This document shows positions 35,191-43,643 of a DNA stretch of 64,000 nt, in pieces. The stretch lies in assembly GCA_902570425.1 (NCBI GenBank), contig CACFYB010000002.1, positions 62,001 through 126,000 of the forward strand, read 5' to 3'. Below the pieces are notes generated by a model. The model was given only the letters and a program-made list of their open reading frames with translations. It made no database searches and was not told the DNA's origin. The position numbers and the translations under genes were made by a program. The stretch's first letter is position 1, and the number at the start of each line of letters is the position of its first letter. The DNA comes from an uncultured Pelagibacteraceae bacterium (GTDB taxonomy: Bacteria > Pseudomonadota > Alphaproteobacteria > Pelagibacterales > Pelagibacteraceae).

Positions 35191-36660
35191 ATGACAGATT
35201 TAGAAAAACATGTTAACCAACCAGGTAGAGCAAAATTAGTAAAAAGAGTAAGAGAAAAGATAAATGAATTAGGAATAACTTACATTTATTATCAATTTAT
35301 CTCAGTAACAGGAAGAGTTGTTGGAAAGGGGATACCAGCTGATCATTGGGAAAGAACAGCTGAAAAAGGTTTTCAATTAGTATATGGGGCAACTGCTAAT
35401 TTGTTTTTAGATCGACACAATAATTATATTGGTTATGGACCTGAAGCTATGGAACTTGTAGGTATTCCAGATCCTGAAACATTTTGCCAATTACCTTGGG
35501 ACAAAAGAGTGGGAAGAGTTTTTGTTACATGTTTTAGAAATAGAGAAGAAAGAAATAACCCAGGTGGTCATTTAACATCTGATTGCAGAGGAAATTTAAG
35601 AATTTTTATGAATGAATTTCAGAAAAAACATGGTCTTGAATTGAGGGTTGGAACAGAGCCAGAAATGATGTGGCTTACAAAAAATGAAGACGGAACCCCA
35701 ACTGGAAAAGGTTTTTCTAAACCATTTTGTTATCATATAGATCAATTTGAGTCATTGAGACCTGTATTTATGAAAGTAATTGAGTATGCAAAAGCAATGG
35801 GTCTTGATATGATACAAGGGGATCATGAAGATGCACCTGGTCAGCTAGAACTTAATTGGACATATGATAATGTTTTAAGAAATGCTGATAGATTATCAAC
35901 CTATAGACAAATTTGTGCGCAAGTAGCTAGAGAGCATGGTTTAATTGCTTGTTTTATGACAAAACCTTTTATGGGTGTTTCAGCAAGCGGATGTCATACA
36001 AATATGTCTTTATGGAAAGGTGGAAAAATTAAGCTTAATAAACTTGGAAATAAGACCTTGCCTGGAGTTGAAGAAGTTTTTAGCTATGTTGAAGGCGGAA
36101 CAAATACTTTTATGCCAGACACAAAAGATATGCAGTTACCAGGTAAAATTGGATTGCAGTCAATTGCTGGTATTATGGAACATTTACCAGCATTAACAGC
36201 TTTGGGTTCCTCAACAGTTAATTCATACAGAAGATTATGGGACCAAGGTTTTTGGGCACCTGTTTATGCTGATTGGGGTTATCAAAATAGAACTTGTGGA
36301 TTAAGAGTGTCCGCTCCTGGAAGATTTGAGTATAGATCTGTTGATTCAATGCATAATCCTTATTTATTAGGTGCTGCATTATTAAAAGCTTGTGACCATG
36401 GAATAAGTGATAAAATGAAACCAGCTGCTCCAGAGTCGAGAAATATTTACGAAGCACAAAAAGCTGGAAAAGATGTAAAAAAACTTCCTCTAAGCTTAGG
36501 TGAAGCTTTACAAAGATTGTCAGAGGATAAAGTGATTAAATCTGCAATGCCTGATGAAATGTATAAAGTTTTTCATTGGTATAAAAATGACGAGTGGGAA
36601 AGATTTTTAGGAGCAACAACTCAATGGGATTTAGATACTTATCTAGATTGTTTACCATAA
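35191..36660 (+). CDS. Glutamine-synthetase-like gamma-glutamyl ligase (GMAS/GlnT group)
   Basis: A 489-aa enzyme of the GS catalytic family. It keeps TEPEMMWL (about 155-162), QGDHEDAPGQLELNW (about 209-223), SGCHTNMSLWKGG and GRFEYRSVDSMHNPYLLGA, so glutamate and ATP binding look intact. The region facing the amine (LWDQGFWAPVYADWG) differs from the GmaS/GlnT homologue at 42317, so the acceptor amine is probably not the same. A GAGGGG ribosome site precedes the ATG. The mgs-type genes follow 24 bases later. It likely makes a gamma-glutamyl amide. Confidence 0.78.
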   Translation: MTDLEKHVNQPGRAKLVKRVREKINELGITYIYYQFISVTGRVVGKGIPADHWERTAEKGFQLVYGATANLFLDRHNNYIGYGPEAMELVGIPDPETFCQLPWDKRVGRVFVTCFRNREERNNPGGHLTSDCRGNLRIFMNEFQKKHGLELRVGTEPEMMWLTKNEDGTPTGKGFSKPFCYHIDQFESLRPVFMKVIEYAKAMGLDMIQGDHEDAPGQLELNWTYDNVLRNADRLSTYRQICAQVAREHGLIACFMTKPFMGVSASGCHTNMSLWKGGKIKLNKLGNKTLPGVEEVFSYVEGGTNTFMPDTKDMQLPGKIGLQSIAGIMEHLPALTALGSSTVNSYRRLWDQGFWAPVYADWGYQNRTCGLRVSAPGRFEYRSVDSMHNPYLLGAALLKACDHGISDKMKPAAPESRNIYEAQKAGKDVKKLPLSLGEALQRLSEDKVIKSAMPDEMYKVFHWYKNDEWERFLGATTQWDLDTYLDCLP

Positions 36661-36684
36661 AAGTTACTTAAGAGAGGAAAATTT

Positions 36685-37629
36685 ATGTGCGGGATAGCGG
36701 GATTAATTCATAGAGGTAAATCTTCAAAAGTAGGTCATGAGTTGCAAGGAATGTTACAAGCTCTTAAACACAGAGGAGAGGACTCTACAGGCTACGCATT
36801 ATATGGCGATACAGATGGAAAAAATTTCATTATGCGATTTAAAGTTGGAGAAAATGTTGGTGAAGGAAGTACTTCTGTAGCTGAAGACATATCAGTTTAC
36901 GATGAAAGAAAAAAGATTGTCGATAGTTATCTTTTGGAAATGGGAGCAAAAATAGTCAAAGAAGAGAGAACATTGCCCTACTCATTAAGGTATGAAATTG
37001 AATATGACAAAAAAGATTTATTAGAATTTTCACAAAAAATAGAGAGCATTCCTGGAGTTGAAATACTTTCTATGGGAAAATCTCTAGAAGTAATAAAAGA
37101 TCTTGGAAATGCTAAAATGGTTTGTGATAGATATAATCTTGACAAACTTATTGGTACACATGCGATTGGTCATGCTAGAATGGCTACGGAATCTGGCGTA
37201 GATATTAAATCTGCTCATCCTTTTTGGGGCTACCCTTTTAGTGATGTTTCTGTAGTTCATAATGGTCAACTGACAAATTATTGGAATAATAGAAGAGCTT
37301 TAGAAAACAAAGGTATGAGATTTATGTCTGAGTGTGATTCAGAACTCATTGCAGTTTATTTAGCAGAAAAAATGAGAGATGGTGCATCACTTGAGGAAGG
37401 AATGAAAGAGTCGCTAACTGGTTTGGATGGTGTTTTTACGTATTTTGTTGCTACCAAAGATTCTTTAGGAATGGCAAAAGATACAATGGCTGCAAAACCT
37501 TTAGTTCTTTATGAGTCAGATGATTTGGTTGCAATGGGCTCTGAGGAAATAGCTATTAGATCAATTTTACCACAAGAGATTGATACCTACGATCCATTCG
37601 ATGGGGAGGTTAAAGTATGGCAAATTTAA
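36685..37629 (+). CDS. mgsA: N-methylglutamate synthase-type subunit A (class II amidotransferase)
   Basis: A 314-aa glutaminase domain with the N-terminal catalytic Cys2 (MCGIAGLIHRGK) and RHRGEDSTGYALY-like region, plus THAIGHARMATES and VVHNGQLTNYW. These are class II amidotransferase hallmarks and match GlxB/MgsA. In the methylamine pathway this subunit hydrolyses gamma-glutamylmethylamide and channels methylamine to the synthase. It overlaps mgsB by 13 bases. The symbol depends on context; glutamate-synthase-like GlxB is the alternative. Confidence 0.8.
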   Translation: MCGIAGLIHRGKSSKVGHELQGMLQALKHRGEDSTGYALYGDTDGKNFIMRFKVGENVGEGSTSVAEDISVYDERKKIVDSYLLEMGAKIVKEERTLPYSLRYEIEYDKKDLLEFSQKIESIPGVEILSMGKSLEVIKDLGNAKMVCDRYNLDKLIGTHAIGHARMATESGVDIKSAHPFWGYPFSDVSVVHNGQLTNYWNNRRALENKGMRFMSECDSELIAVYLAEKMRDGASLEEGMKESLTGLDGVFTYFVATKDSLGMAKDTMAAKPLVLYESDDLVAMGSEEIAIRSILPQEIDTYDPFDGEVKVWQI

Positions 37630-38471
37630 AGAACGTAACTAAAAAAACAAAAGCTCAAGCTATGGGTATGCATACTGAAGTTTTAACTGGAAGAACACAA
37701 CAAAAGTTTTTTAATCCTGATGAAGCTGAGAATTTTTATTATTTTGGAACTTATGATGTTGATTTTAATAAAAGAACAGATCTTGATGTAAAAGACATGA
37801 CAGCGGCTGATGCAAATAAAAAAATTGATAATTTAATGAGCCAAGGGTACGGAACCATAGTTATTAAAAACCCCCAAGGTAAACATAGTTTAGGTGTTGG
37901 AATTTTAAACAAACTTAATTTAATTTTTGAAGGCAGTTTAGGTTATTTTGGAATAGGTTCTTGTGATGGGCCCATTGTTCGAATCAACGGAAGAGTTGGT
38001 TGGTCATGTGCTGAAAACCTAATGGCTGGAAAAGTAGTAATAGAAAAAAATGCAGGATCGTGTTTTGGAGCAGCTATTAGAGGAGGAGATTTAATTTGCA
38101 AAGGTAGTGTTGGCGCAAGAACTGGCATTGACATGAAAGGTGGAACTATAATTATTGGTGGAGATGCTGGTGCTTTTACAGGTTTTATGATGCAAAGAGG
38201 AAGAATAATAATATTAGGTGATGTTGGAATAAATCTAGGCGACTCTATGTATGATGGGACAATTTTCGTAGGTGGAGAAATTGGTTCTTATGGTAGTGAT
38301 GCAGTAGATGCTGAATTGACAAAAAATGATCAAGATTGGCTAAAAAGAAAATTAAAAGTTGCTGAAATCGGAGAAAACTTTGATGTAAGTAAAATGAAAA
38401 AAATTGTAGCTGGTAAAAAATTATGGAACTACGATAACTTAGAACCTACTGAGAAAAAAGGAGCAATTTAA
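37617..38471 (+). CDS. mgsB: N-methylglutamate synthase-type subunit B (GltB C-terminal domain)
   Basis: A 284-aa protein with the right-handed beta-helix of the glutamate synthase alpha-subunit C-terminal domain, seen as glycine repeats: GYFGIGSCDGPIVRINGRVG, GAAIRGGDLICKGSVGARTG and GGDAGAFTGFMMQRGRI. It corresponds to GlxC/MgsB and has a structural role. It overlaps mgsA by 13 bases and mgsC by one base (TAATG). Confidence 0.8.
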   Translation: MANLKNVTKKTKAQAMGMHTEVLTGRTQQKFFNPDEAENFYYFGTYDVDFNKRTDLDVKDMTAADANKKIDNLMSQGYGTIVIKNPQGKHSLGVGILNKLNLIFEGSLGYFGIGSCDGPIVRINGRVGWSCAENLMAGKVVIEKNAGSCFGAAIRGGDLICKGSVGARTGIDMKGGTIIIGGDAGAFTGFMMQRGRIIILGDVGINLGDSMYDGTIFVGGEIGSYGSDAVDAELTKNDQDWLKRKLKVAEIGENFDVSKMKKIVAGKKLWNYDNLEPTEKKGAI

Positions 38472-39889
38472 TGCCAAAGAAAAAAAAGAAAAAAAATGGA
38501 AGATTAAAAAACAATGGGAATGTTGGTGGAAAAGCTGATGTTCATTTAAGTAGTAATGGATCAAGAAATAAAAGTTTATTAGGTCATAATGCTATTTTTA
38601 CCCCAGAGGTTATTGATGATATTCATATCAAATCTCAATTAGGCAGATACAGAATGCGTGGAATGGCGTTAATGAAAAAAATTCCAACATTCGATGATTT
38701 AGTTTTCTTACCAGGAACTCTTACGAGATTTGTAATTGAAGGATACAGAGAAAAATGTGAAACTAAAACTGTAATTGGCCCAAGATGTGAAAATCCAATT
38801 GAATTAGATATTCCTGTTTATATTACTGGAATGAGTTTTGGAGCTTTATCTTATGAAGCTAAAACAGCTCTTGCAAGAGGAGCGACAATGGCTGGTAGCG
38901 CAACATGTTCAGGTGAAGGTGGAATGATACCTGATGAAAGAAGATATTCAGAAAAATGGTTCTACCAATGTATTCAATCAAGATACGGATTTAACCCGCA
39001 CCATGCGCAACTTGCAGATGGAATAGAGGTATTTATTGGTCAGGGACAAAAAGTTGGAATGGGCGGACACTTGATGGGTCAAAAAGTTACTGATCAAGTT
39101 GCAGAGATGAGATCATTGCCATCTGGTATTGACCAAAGATCTCCAGCAAGACATCCTGATTGGCTAGGCCCTGATGATTTAGCTTTAAAAGTTGAGGAAT
39201 TAAGACAATTAACAAAAAATAAAGTACCAATTCAATTAAAATTAGGTGCATCAAAAGTTTATGATGATGTTCGTATGGCTGCTAAATGCGATCCTGATTC
39301 AATATATTTAGATGGTATGGAAGGATCAACTGGAGCAGGACCACACATAGCTGCAGCTAATACTGGTATTCCAGGTATTGCAGCAATCAGAGAAGCTAGA
39401 AGGGCGTTAGATGATGTTGGTAAGACTGGAAAAGTAACTCTAATCTATGCAGGTGGTGTAAGAGATGGTGCTGATATGGCAAAGGCCTTGGCTTTAGGAG
39501 CTGATGCAATTGCAATCGGGACAGGTTCTATGATAGCACTAAATTGTAATAAAGATATTCCAGAGGCAAATTTTGAAAAAGAAATGGGAGTAAAAGCGGG
39601 TGAATGTTATCATTGCCATACAGGAAGATGTCCAGTTGGTGTTGCAACTCAAGATCCAAAACTTAGAGCTAGGTTAAATCCTGATGACGCTGCATTAAGA
39701 GTATATAATTATCTTCATTCAATGACATTAGAAGCTCAGTTGTTAGCAAGAGCGTGCGGAAAAACAAATATCCATTCTCTAGAACCTGAGGATTTAGCAG
39801 CACTAACTTCTGAAGCATCAGCTTTAGCAAAAGTGCCTTTAGCAGGTACTAATTACACTGTTGGTGTCGATAACTTTCATAAAATTTAA
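38471..39889 (+). CDS. mgsC: N-methylglutamate synthase-type subunit C (FMN, Fe-S)
   Basis: A 472-aa FMN-binding glutamate-synthase-domain protein. The Lys-rich N-terminus precedes a TIM-barrel with YITGMSFGALSYEAKTAL, QLKLGASKVYDDV, LDGMEGSTGAGPHI and IYAGGVRDGADMAKALALGA. The cysteines in CYHCHTGRCPVGVATQD are the 3Fe-4S ligands. It transfers the methylamine nitrogen to 2-oxoglutarate as N-methylglutamate, or plain glutamate if this is a GlxD relative. It is the largest member of the trio and followed 8 bases later by the 138-aa unknown. Confidence 0.82.
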   Translation: MPKKKKKKNGRLKNNGNVGGKADVHLSSNGSRNKSLLGHNAIFTPEVIDDIHIKSQLGRYRMRGMALMKKIPTFDDLVFLPGTLTRFVIEGYREKCETKTVIGPRCENPIELDIPVYITGMSFGALSYEAKTALARGATMAGSATCSGEGGMIPDERRYSEKWFYQCIQSRYGFNPHHAQLADGIEVFIGQGQKVGMGGHLMGQKVTDQVAEMRSLPSGIDQRSPARHPDWLGPDDLALKVEELRQLTKNKVPIQLKLGASKVYDDVRMAAKCDPDSIYLDGMEGSTGAGPHIAAANTGIPGIAAIREARRALDDVGKTGKVTLIYAGGVRDGADMAKALALGADAIAIGTGSMIALNCNKDIPEANFEKEMGVKAGECYHCHTGRCPVGVATQDPKLRARLNPDDAALRVYNYLHSMTLEAQLLARACGKTNIHSLEPEDLAALTSEASALAKVPLAGTNYTVGVDNFHKI

Positions 39890-39897
39890 AGATAAAA

Positions 39898-40314
39898 ATG
39901 GTAAAGAAAAAAAATAAAAGGAAAGTAACAAGATCAATAGCTGCAAAAGATCAACAATTAGGAAAAAAAAAAGAGACTGCTAGAGAAAAAATGATTGGTC
40001 AGTCAATTGGTTATAGATATGATGTTAATCTTCTACCGGACTATAATAAAATTACACCTTTTCTAAAAAAATATATTGAGGCAATGGGATGGGATGATTT
40101 AAATTGGCTAGAAGATGTTCATATGGGATATGAAGAAGGAAGGCCTGCCGTATTCTGTAGAAACGCAAATGGTTGGGTTACAATACCGAATTCTATTAAA
40201 CTTCCTAACAATCAACAAGATAGAGATATGATAGCTAGAGAACTTTTGGTAAAGTTTCAAATGTCGCCCAAGCATCCTCTTGTCGATCTTAAAAAAGCTT
40301 ACCTTAAATTTTAA
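39898..40314 (+). CDS. 138-aa protein of unknown function after mgsC
   Basis: Not a family I recognise. The N-terminal 30 residues are extremely basic (KKKNKRKVTRS, GKKKETAREKM), like that of MgsC. The rest is a compact domain with MGWDDLNWLEDVHMGYEEG (about 62-80) and an NANGWVTIPNSIKL stretch. There is no signal or membrane helix. It lies 8 bases after mgsC. Co-transcription suggests an accessory subunit of the N-methylglutamate synthase or a regulator. Inference only. Confidence 0.6.
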   Translation: MVKKKNKRKVTRSIAAKDQQLGKKKETAREKMIGQSIGYRYDVNLLPDYNKITPFLKKYIEAMGWDDLNWLEDVHMGYEEGRPAVFCRNANGWVTIPNSIKLPNNQQDRDMIARELLVKFQMSPKHPLVDLKKAYLKF

Positions 40315-40342
40315 TAACACAATCTAAAGTTGATTTTTTTTT

Positions 40343-40370
40343 TAAAACCTTGTGTCAATAATAGGTTTTA
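40343..40370 (+). promoter_or_regulatory. Stem-loop in the amt leader region
   Basis: TAAAACCT (40343-40350) pairs exactly with AGGTTTTA (40363-40370) across a 12-base loop, in the 127-base gap between the 138-aa gene and amt. No T-run follows, so it is not a clear terminator. It could be a leader structure for amt. Confidence 0.35.
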
Positions 40371-40441
40371 TAAGATTGTTTCATTTGTCACATGTGTTGA
40401 AATTTTATAGGGTTTTTTAAAAACTAATATGGAGAGAGGAT

Positions 40442-41842
40442 ATGACTGATCAGTTAGGTGCTCTTACTACTATATTTACAGAATTTTACTACTGGGTAAC
40501 AGTGGTTCTGATGTTTTTAATTCACGTCGGTTTCTGTATGTATGAAGTTGGAGCTTCTCGATACAAACATCATCAACATACTCTTATGAAAAACACAATG
40601 CTGATACCTTTGGTAACAGTAACTTGGTTTTTATTTGGTTGGTGGATTTATTGGGCTTTCCCAACAGGACCAGGGTTAGCACCATCAATAATGAATGAAA
40701 GTACAGCTCTAATTACAGATGAATCTGCATTTAGTGCTACTTGGTATAAAGCAACAAGTGATTTAATGGCCGTTAACTTAGGAGACCATATTTCTGGTGT
40801 CTTCTGGGCGGCATTTTTATTATTCTCTTGGACAGCTGCTTCAATCGTTTCAGGCGCAATAATTGAAAGAATTACAACTTTTGCTTTTGGAATTCTAGCA
40901 ATTGCAATTGGATCCGTATTTTGGACAATTGATGCTGCTTGGGGATGGCACTTTGATGGCTGGATGCTTAAACTTTTAGGATACCATGATGCTTATGCTT
41001 CGGGTGTAATTCACGCAATTGCTGGTGGATTTGCTTTAGGTGTTCTTATGGTTTTAGGACCAAGAATTGGAAAATTTTCATCTAGCGGAGAACCACGAAA
41101 CATTGGACCAAGAAACCCTTGGTTAGTTACAATTGGATTATTTTTAATTTATACTGGTTTCTGGGGATTCTACGCAGCTTGTAATATACCAATTTTTGAT
41201 CTTGGACCTGAATACGGTATGGAAGGTATTAGTTATTGGACAGCTACAAACATATATGTAACCCCTACTACACTTAGTGGTATTACTTTTAATTTCTTAA
41301 TGTCGCTATCTGGAGGTTTATTAGCCGGTTATTGGATTGCAAAAGGTGATCCTTTCTGGACATACTCAAGTGGACTAGCAGGTATTATATGTGCTTCGGC
41401 TGGAAATGATTTATATCATCCAATTCAAGCAATGATCATAGGTATGATTGGCGTAGTAATTTCATACAAACTTCATTATTGGGTTGAACGAAAGTTTAAA
41501 ATTGATGATGCAGTTGGTGCAGTTGCGGTTCATGGTTATGCTGGATTTATTGGTTTAGTAATATGTGGTTTTGTTCTTAATGGTTATCCATCATCTGGTT
41601 ACAGTGTTGGTGCTATGTGGGATGGAACAACTTATGCTACAATTAACCCATTAGGACAATTCTTAGGAGCATTAATAATGTTCGTGGTTCTTGGACTAAT
41701 ACCAGGTTATGTAATAGCTAAAGTGCTTCACGGAATGGGTAAATTAAGAATCCCACGTGAAGTTGAGATAGCTGGACTTGACTATGAAATGATGGAAGAT
41801 GCTAAAAGAGATGAAAGAGCAGTTTCATCTGCAACCAGGTAA
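40442..41842 (+). CDS. amt: Amt/Rh-family ammonium or methylammonium transporter
   Basis: A 466-aa, about 11-helix transporter. The conserved pore pair is present: Asp183 and the first histidine His191 (DAYASGVIH), and the second histidine His364 (VAVHGYAG). The C-terminal IPREVEIAGLDYEMMED is the usual cytoplasmic tail. The DAYASG segment differs from the DFAGG of typical AmtB, so selectivity may be altered. A perfect GGAGAGG ribosome site (40432-40438) is followed by ATG at 40442. Placement in a methylamine locus suggests methylammonium uptake, inferred. Confidence 0.88.
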   Translation: MTDQLGALTTIFTEFYYWVTVVLMFLIHVGFCMYEVGASRYKHHQHTLMKNTMLIPLVTVTWFLFGWWIYWAFPTGPGLAPSIMNESTALITDESAFSATWYKATSDLMAVNLGDHISGVFWAAFLLFSWTAASIVSGAIIERITTFAFGILAIAIGSVFWTIDAAWGWHFDGWMLKLLGYHDAYASGVIHAIAGGFALGVLMVLGPRIGKFSSSGEPRNIGPRNPWLVTIGLFLIYTGFWGFYAACNIPIFDLGPEYGMEGISYWTATNIYVTPTTLSGITFNFLMSLSGGLLAGYWIAKGDPFWTYSSGLAGIICASAGNDLYHPIQAMIIGMIGVVISYKLHYWVERKFKIDDAVGAVAVHGYAGFIGLVICGFVLNGYPSSGYSVGAMWDGTTYATINPLGQFLGALIMFVVLGLIPGYVIAKVLHGMGKLRIPREVEIAGLDYEMMEDAKRDERAVSSATR

Positions 41843-41854
41843 AGGAGAAAATAT

Positions 41855-42085
41855 ATGGCTACAGTTACAAACTGGATCGATCACCTAAATAAACCTGCAG
41901 AAGAAGTTGCAGGAGCTATTTATCCTGGTGCAGGTTCAAGTGAAACATTACTGGTTATCCTTGGTTTTATTATATGGATTGGCTGGCATATTTTGACTGC
42001 AAAATCTGAAAGTGATGAACTTGAAAGATTAGCAAGAAAAAGGCATAGTGCCAATGACCATAGAAATAATATTACTGAGTGGTAA
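41855..42085 (+). CDS. 76-aa single-pass membrane protein downstream of amt
   Basis: A small protein with a polar N-terminus, one hydrophobic helix (about residues 29-46: TLLVILGFIIWIGWHILT) and a charged C-terminal tail. It follows amt by 12 bases after an AAAGGAG site. The shape suits an accessory subunit or assembly factor of the transporter, comparable in position to GlnK-type partners, though not similar in sequence. Function unknown. The stop is followed by a strong terminator. Confidence 0.6.
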   Translation: MATVTNWIDHLNKPAEEVAGAIYPGAGSSETLLVILGFIIWIGWHILTAKSESDELERLARKRHSANDHRNNITEW

Positions 42086-42100
42086 TAAAAGATAAAATTT

Positions 42101-42130
42101 GGGCACTGCATTTATGTAGTGCCCTTATTT
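42101..42130 (+). terminator. Rho-independent terminator after the amt-76-aa pair
   Basis: GGGCACT pairs with AGTGCCC (42101-42124) around a short loop, and a T-rich stretch TTATTT follows. It begins 16 bases after the 76-aa stop and ends the amt transcript. Confidence 0.85.
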
Positions 42131-42144
42131 AATATTTATATCGA

Positions 42145-42300
42145 ATGTCTGAAGATGATAGCAAAGAAGAATTGAGACCAAGTAAGATGAGAGGTGTAGC
42201 TTTTCCAAAGGCAAAATATGGAGTAATACTCGCTATAATCGTGATCATTATCGTTAACTTTATATATTATAAAGAAACGATTTTTTCTTTTTTTGGATAA
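42145..42300 (+). CDS. Possible 51-aa single-pass membrane protein
   Basis: ATG at 42145 opens 51 codons: an acidic start (SEDDSKEELRPSK), a short basic linker, one hydrophobic helix (about 27-42: YGVILAIIVIIIVNFI) and a short tail to TAA at 42300. It begins 15 bases after the terminator and ends 16 bases before gmaS. Single-pass N-in or C-in small membrane proteins of this shape are common in compact genomes. Function unknown; moderate confidence that it is translated. Confidence 0.5.
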   Translation: MSEDDSKEELRPSKMRGVAFPKAKYGVILAIIVIIIVNFIYYKETIFSFFG

Positions 42301-42316
42301 TATGTTAATCTAATTT

Positions 42317-43642
42317 ATGTCAAAGAATCTATTTAAGATTGCCAAAGAAAAAAAAATAAAATATTTCTTAATAAGTTTTGTTGATTTATTTGGAGTATTG
42401 AGATCAAAATTAGTGCCAGCTCACGCAATTAAAGAAATGCAAGAAACTGGAGCAGGATTCGCAGGATTTGCTGCATGGTTGGATATGACCCCTGCTGACT
42501 CTGATATGTTTGGAATTCCAGATCCTGATAGTTTAATTCAGCTACCTTGGAATAAGGAAGTTGGTTGGCTTGCCTCAGATCTTTGGATGAATGGGAAACC
42601 GGTGGATGCCTCACCAAGAGTGATGTTGAAGAAACAAATTAAAAAACTCTTAAAAAAAGGATTGACTATGAAATCTGGAGTGGAGTGTGAATATTTTTTG
42701 ATATCTTCAGATGGAGACTCAATTGCTGATCCCAGAGATACTCAATCAAAACCTTGTTATGACCAGTCAGCACTAATGAGAAGGTATGATTTGATTAAAG
42801 AAATTTGCGATTGTATGATTGATATGGGATGGGGTCCTTATCAAAATGATCATGAAGATGCTAATGGTCAATTTGAAATGAATTGGGATTACTCAGATTG
42901 TTTAAAGACCGCTGATAGGCATACATTTTTTAAATACATGGTAAAAACTATTGCTGAAAAACATGGTTTAAGAGCAACTTTTATGCCTAAACCATTTGAA
43001 AATTTAACTGGAAATGGTTGTCATGCACATATTTCTGTTTGGGATGGAAAGAAAAATAAATTTTTGGATAAATCTAATAAACTGGGTCTAAGCAAAATGG
43101 CATATAATTTTTTAGGTGGCGTAATAAAACATGCTTCATCTCTATCTGCATTTTTTAACCCAACAATTAATAGTTACAGAAGAATCAACGCACCTCCAAC
43201 AAAATCAGGAGCATCTTGGTCACCAAGTAGTATATCTTATACCGGTAACAACAGAACACATATGATAAGAATTCCTGATTCGGGAAGATTTGAATTAAGA
43301 TTAATGGATGGATCTGCTAATCCTTATTTGCTTCAAGCAAGTGTTCTCGCAGCTGGAATAAACGGTATTAAAAACAAAATTGACCCTGGTAAACCTCTTC
43401 ATTGTAATATGTACGAGGACTTTGCAAAATATCCAGATCTTCCAAAACTTCCTGATGAATTAAATCAATCGTTAAAAAAATTAAAACAAAATAAAGAGAT
43501 GAATGAGGCTTTTGGTACTGATGTAATTGATAGTTATATAAAACTAAGAAACACGGAAATTAAAGAATTTAATAATGTAGAGAAATTTGATAAGTCAAAA
43601 CCTATTACCAAATGGGAAAGACAAAATACTCTAGATTGCTAA
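42317..43642 (+). CDS. gmaS: Gamma-glutamylmethylamide synthetase/GlnT-type ligase
   Basis: A 441-aa member of the glutamine-synthetase type III group, of the length of GmaS and GlnT. Key blocks: FAAWLDMTPADSDMFGIPDP (about 50-69), SGVECEYFL, QNDHEDANGQFEMNW, GNGCHAHIS, NPTINSYRRINAP and GRFELRLMDGSANPYLLQA; it ends WERQNTLDC. GmaS makes gamma-glutamylmethylamide from glutamate, methylamine and ATP. GlnT is the alternative, but the mgs and amt neighbours favour GmaS. The PLP lyase gene begins 1 base after the stop. Confidence 0.75.
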   Translation: MSKNLFKIAKEKKIKYFLISFVDLFGVLRSKLVPAHAIKEMQETGAGFAGFAAWLDMTPADSDMFGIPDPDSLIQLPWNKEVGWLASDLWMNGKPVDASPRVMLKKQIKKLLKKGLTMKSGVECEYFLISSDGDSIADPRDTQSKPCYDQSALMRRYDLIKEICDCMIDMGWGPYQNDHEDANGQFEMNWDYSDCLKTADRHTFFKYMVKTIAEKHGLRATFMPKPFENLTGNGCHAHISVWDGKKNKFLDKSNKLGLSKMAYNFLGGVIKHASSLSAFFNPTINSYRRINAPPTKSGASWSPSSISYTGNNRTHMIRIPDSGRFELRLMDGSANPYLLQASVLAAGINGIKNKIDPGKPLHCNMYEDFAKYPDLPKLPDELNQSLKKLKQNKEMNEAFGTDVIDSYIKLRNTEIKEFNNVEKFDKSKPITKWERQNTLDC

Positions 43643-43643
43643 A

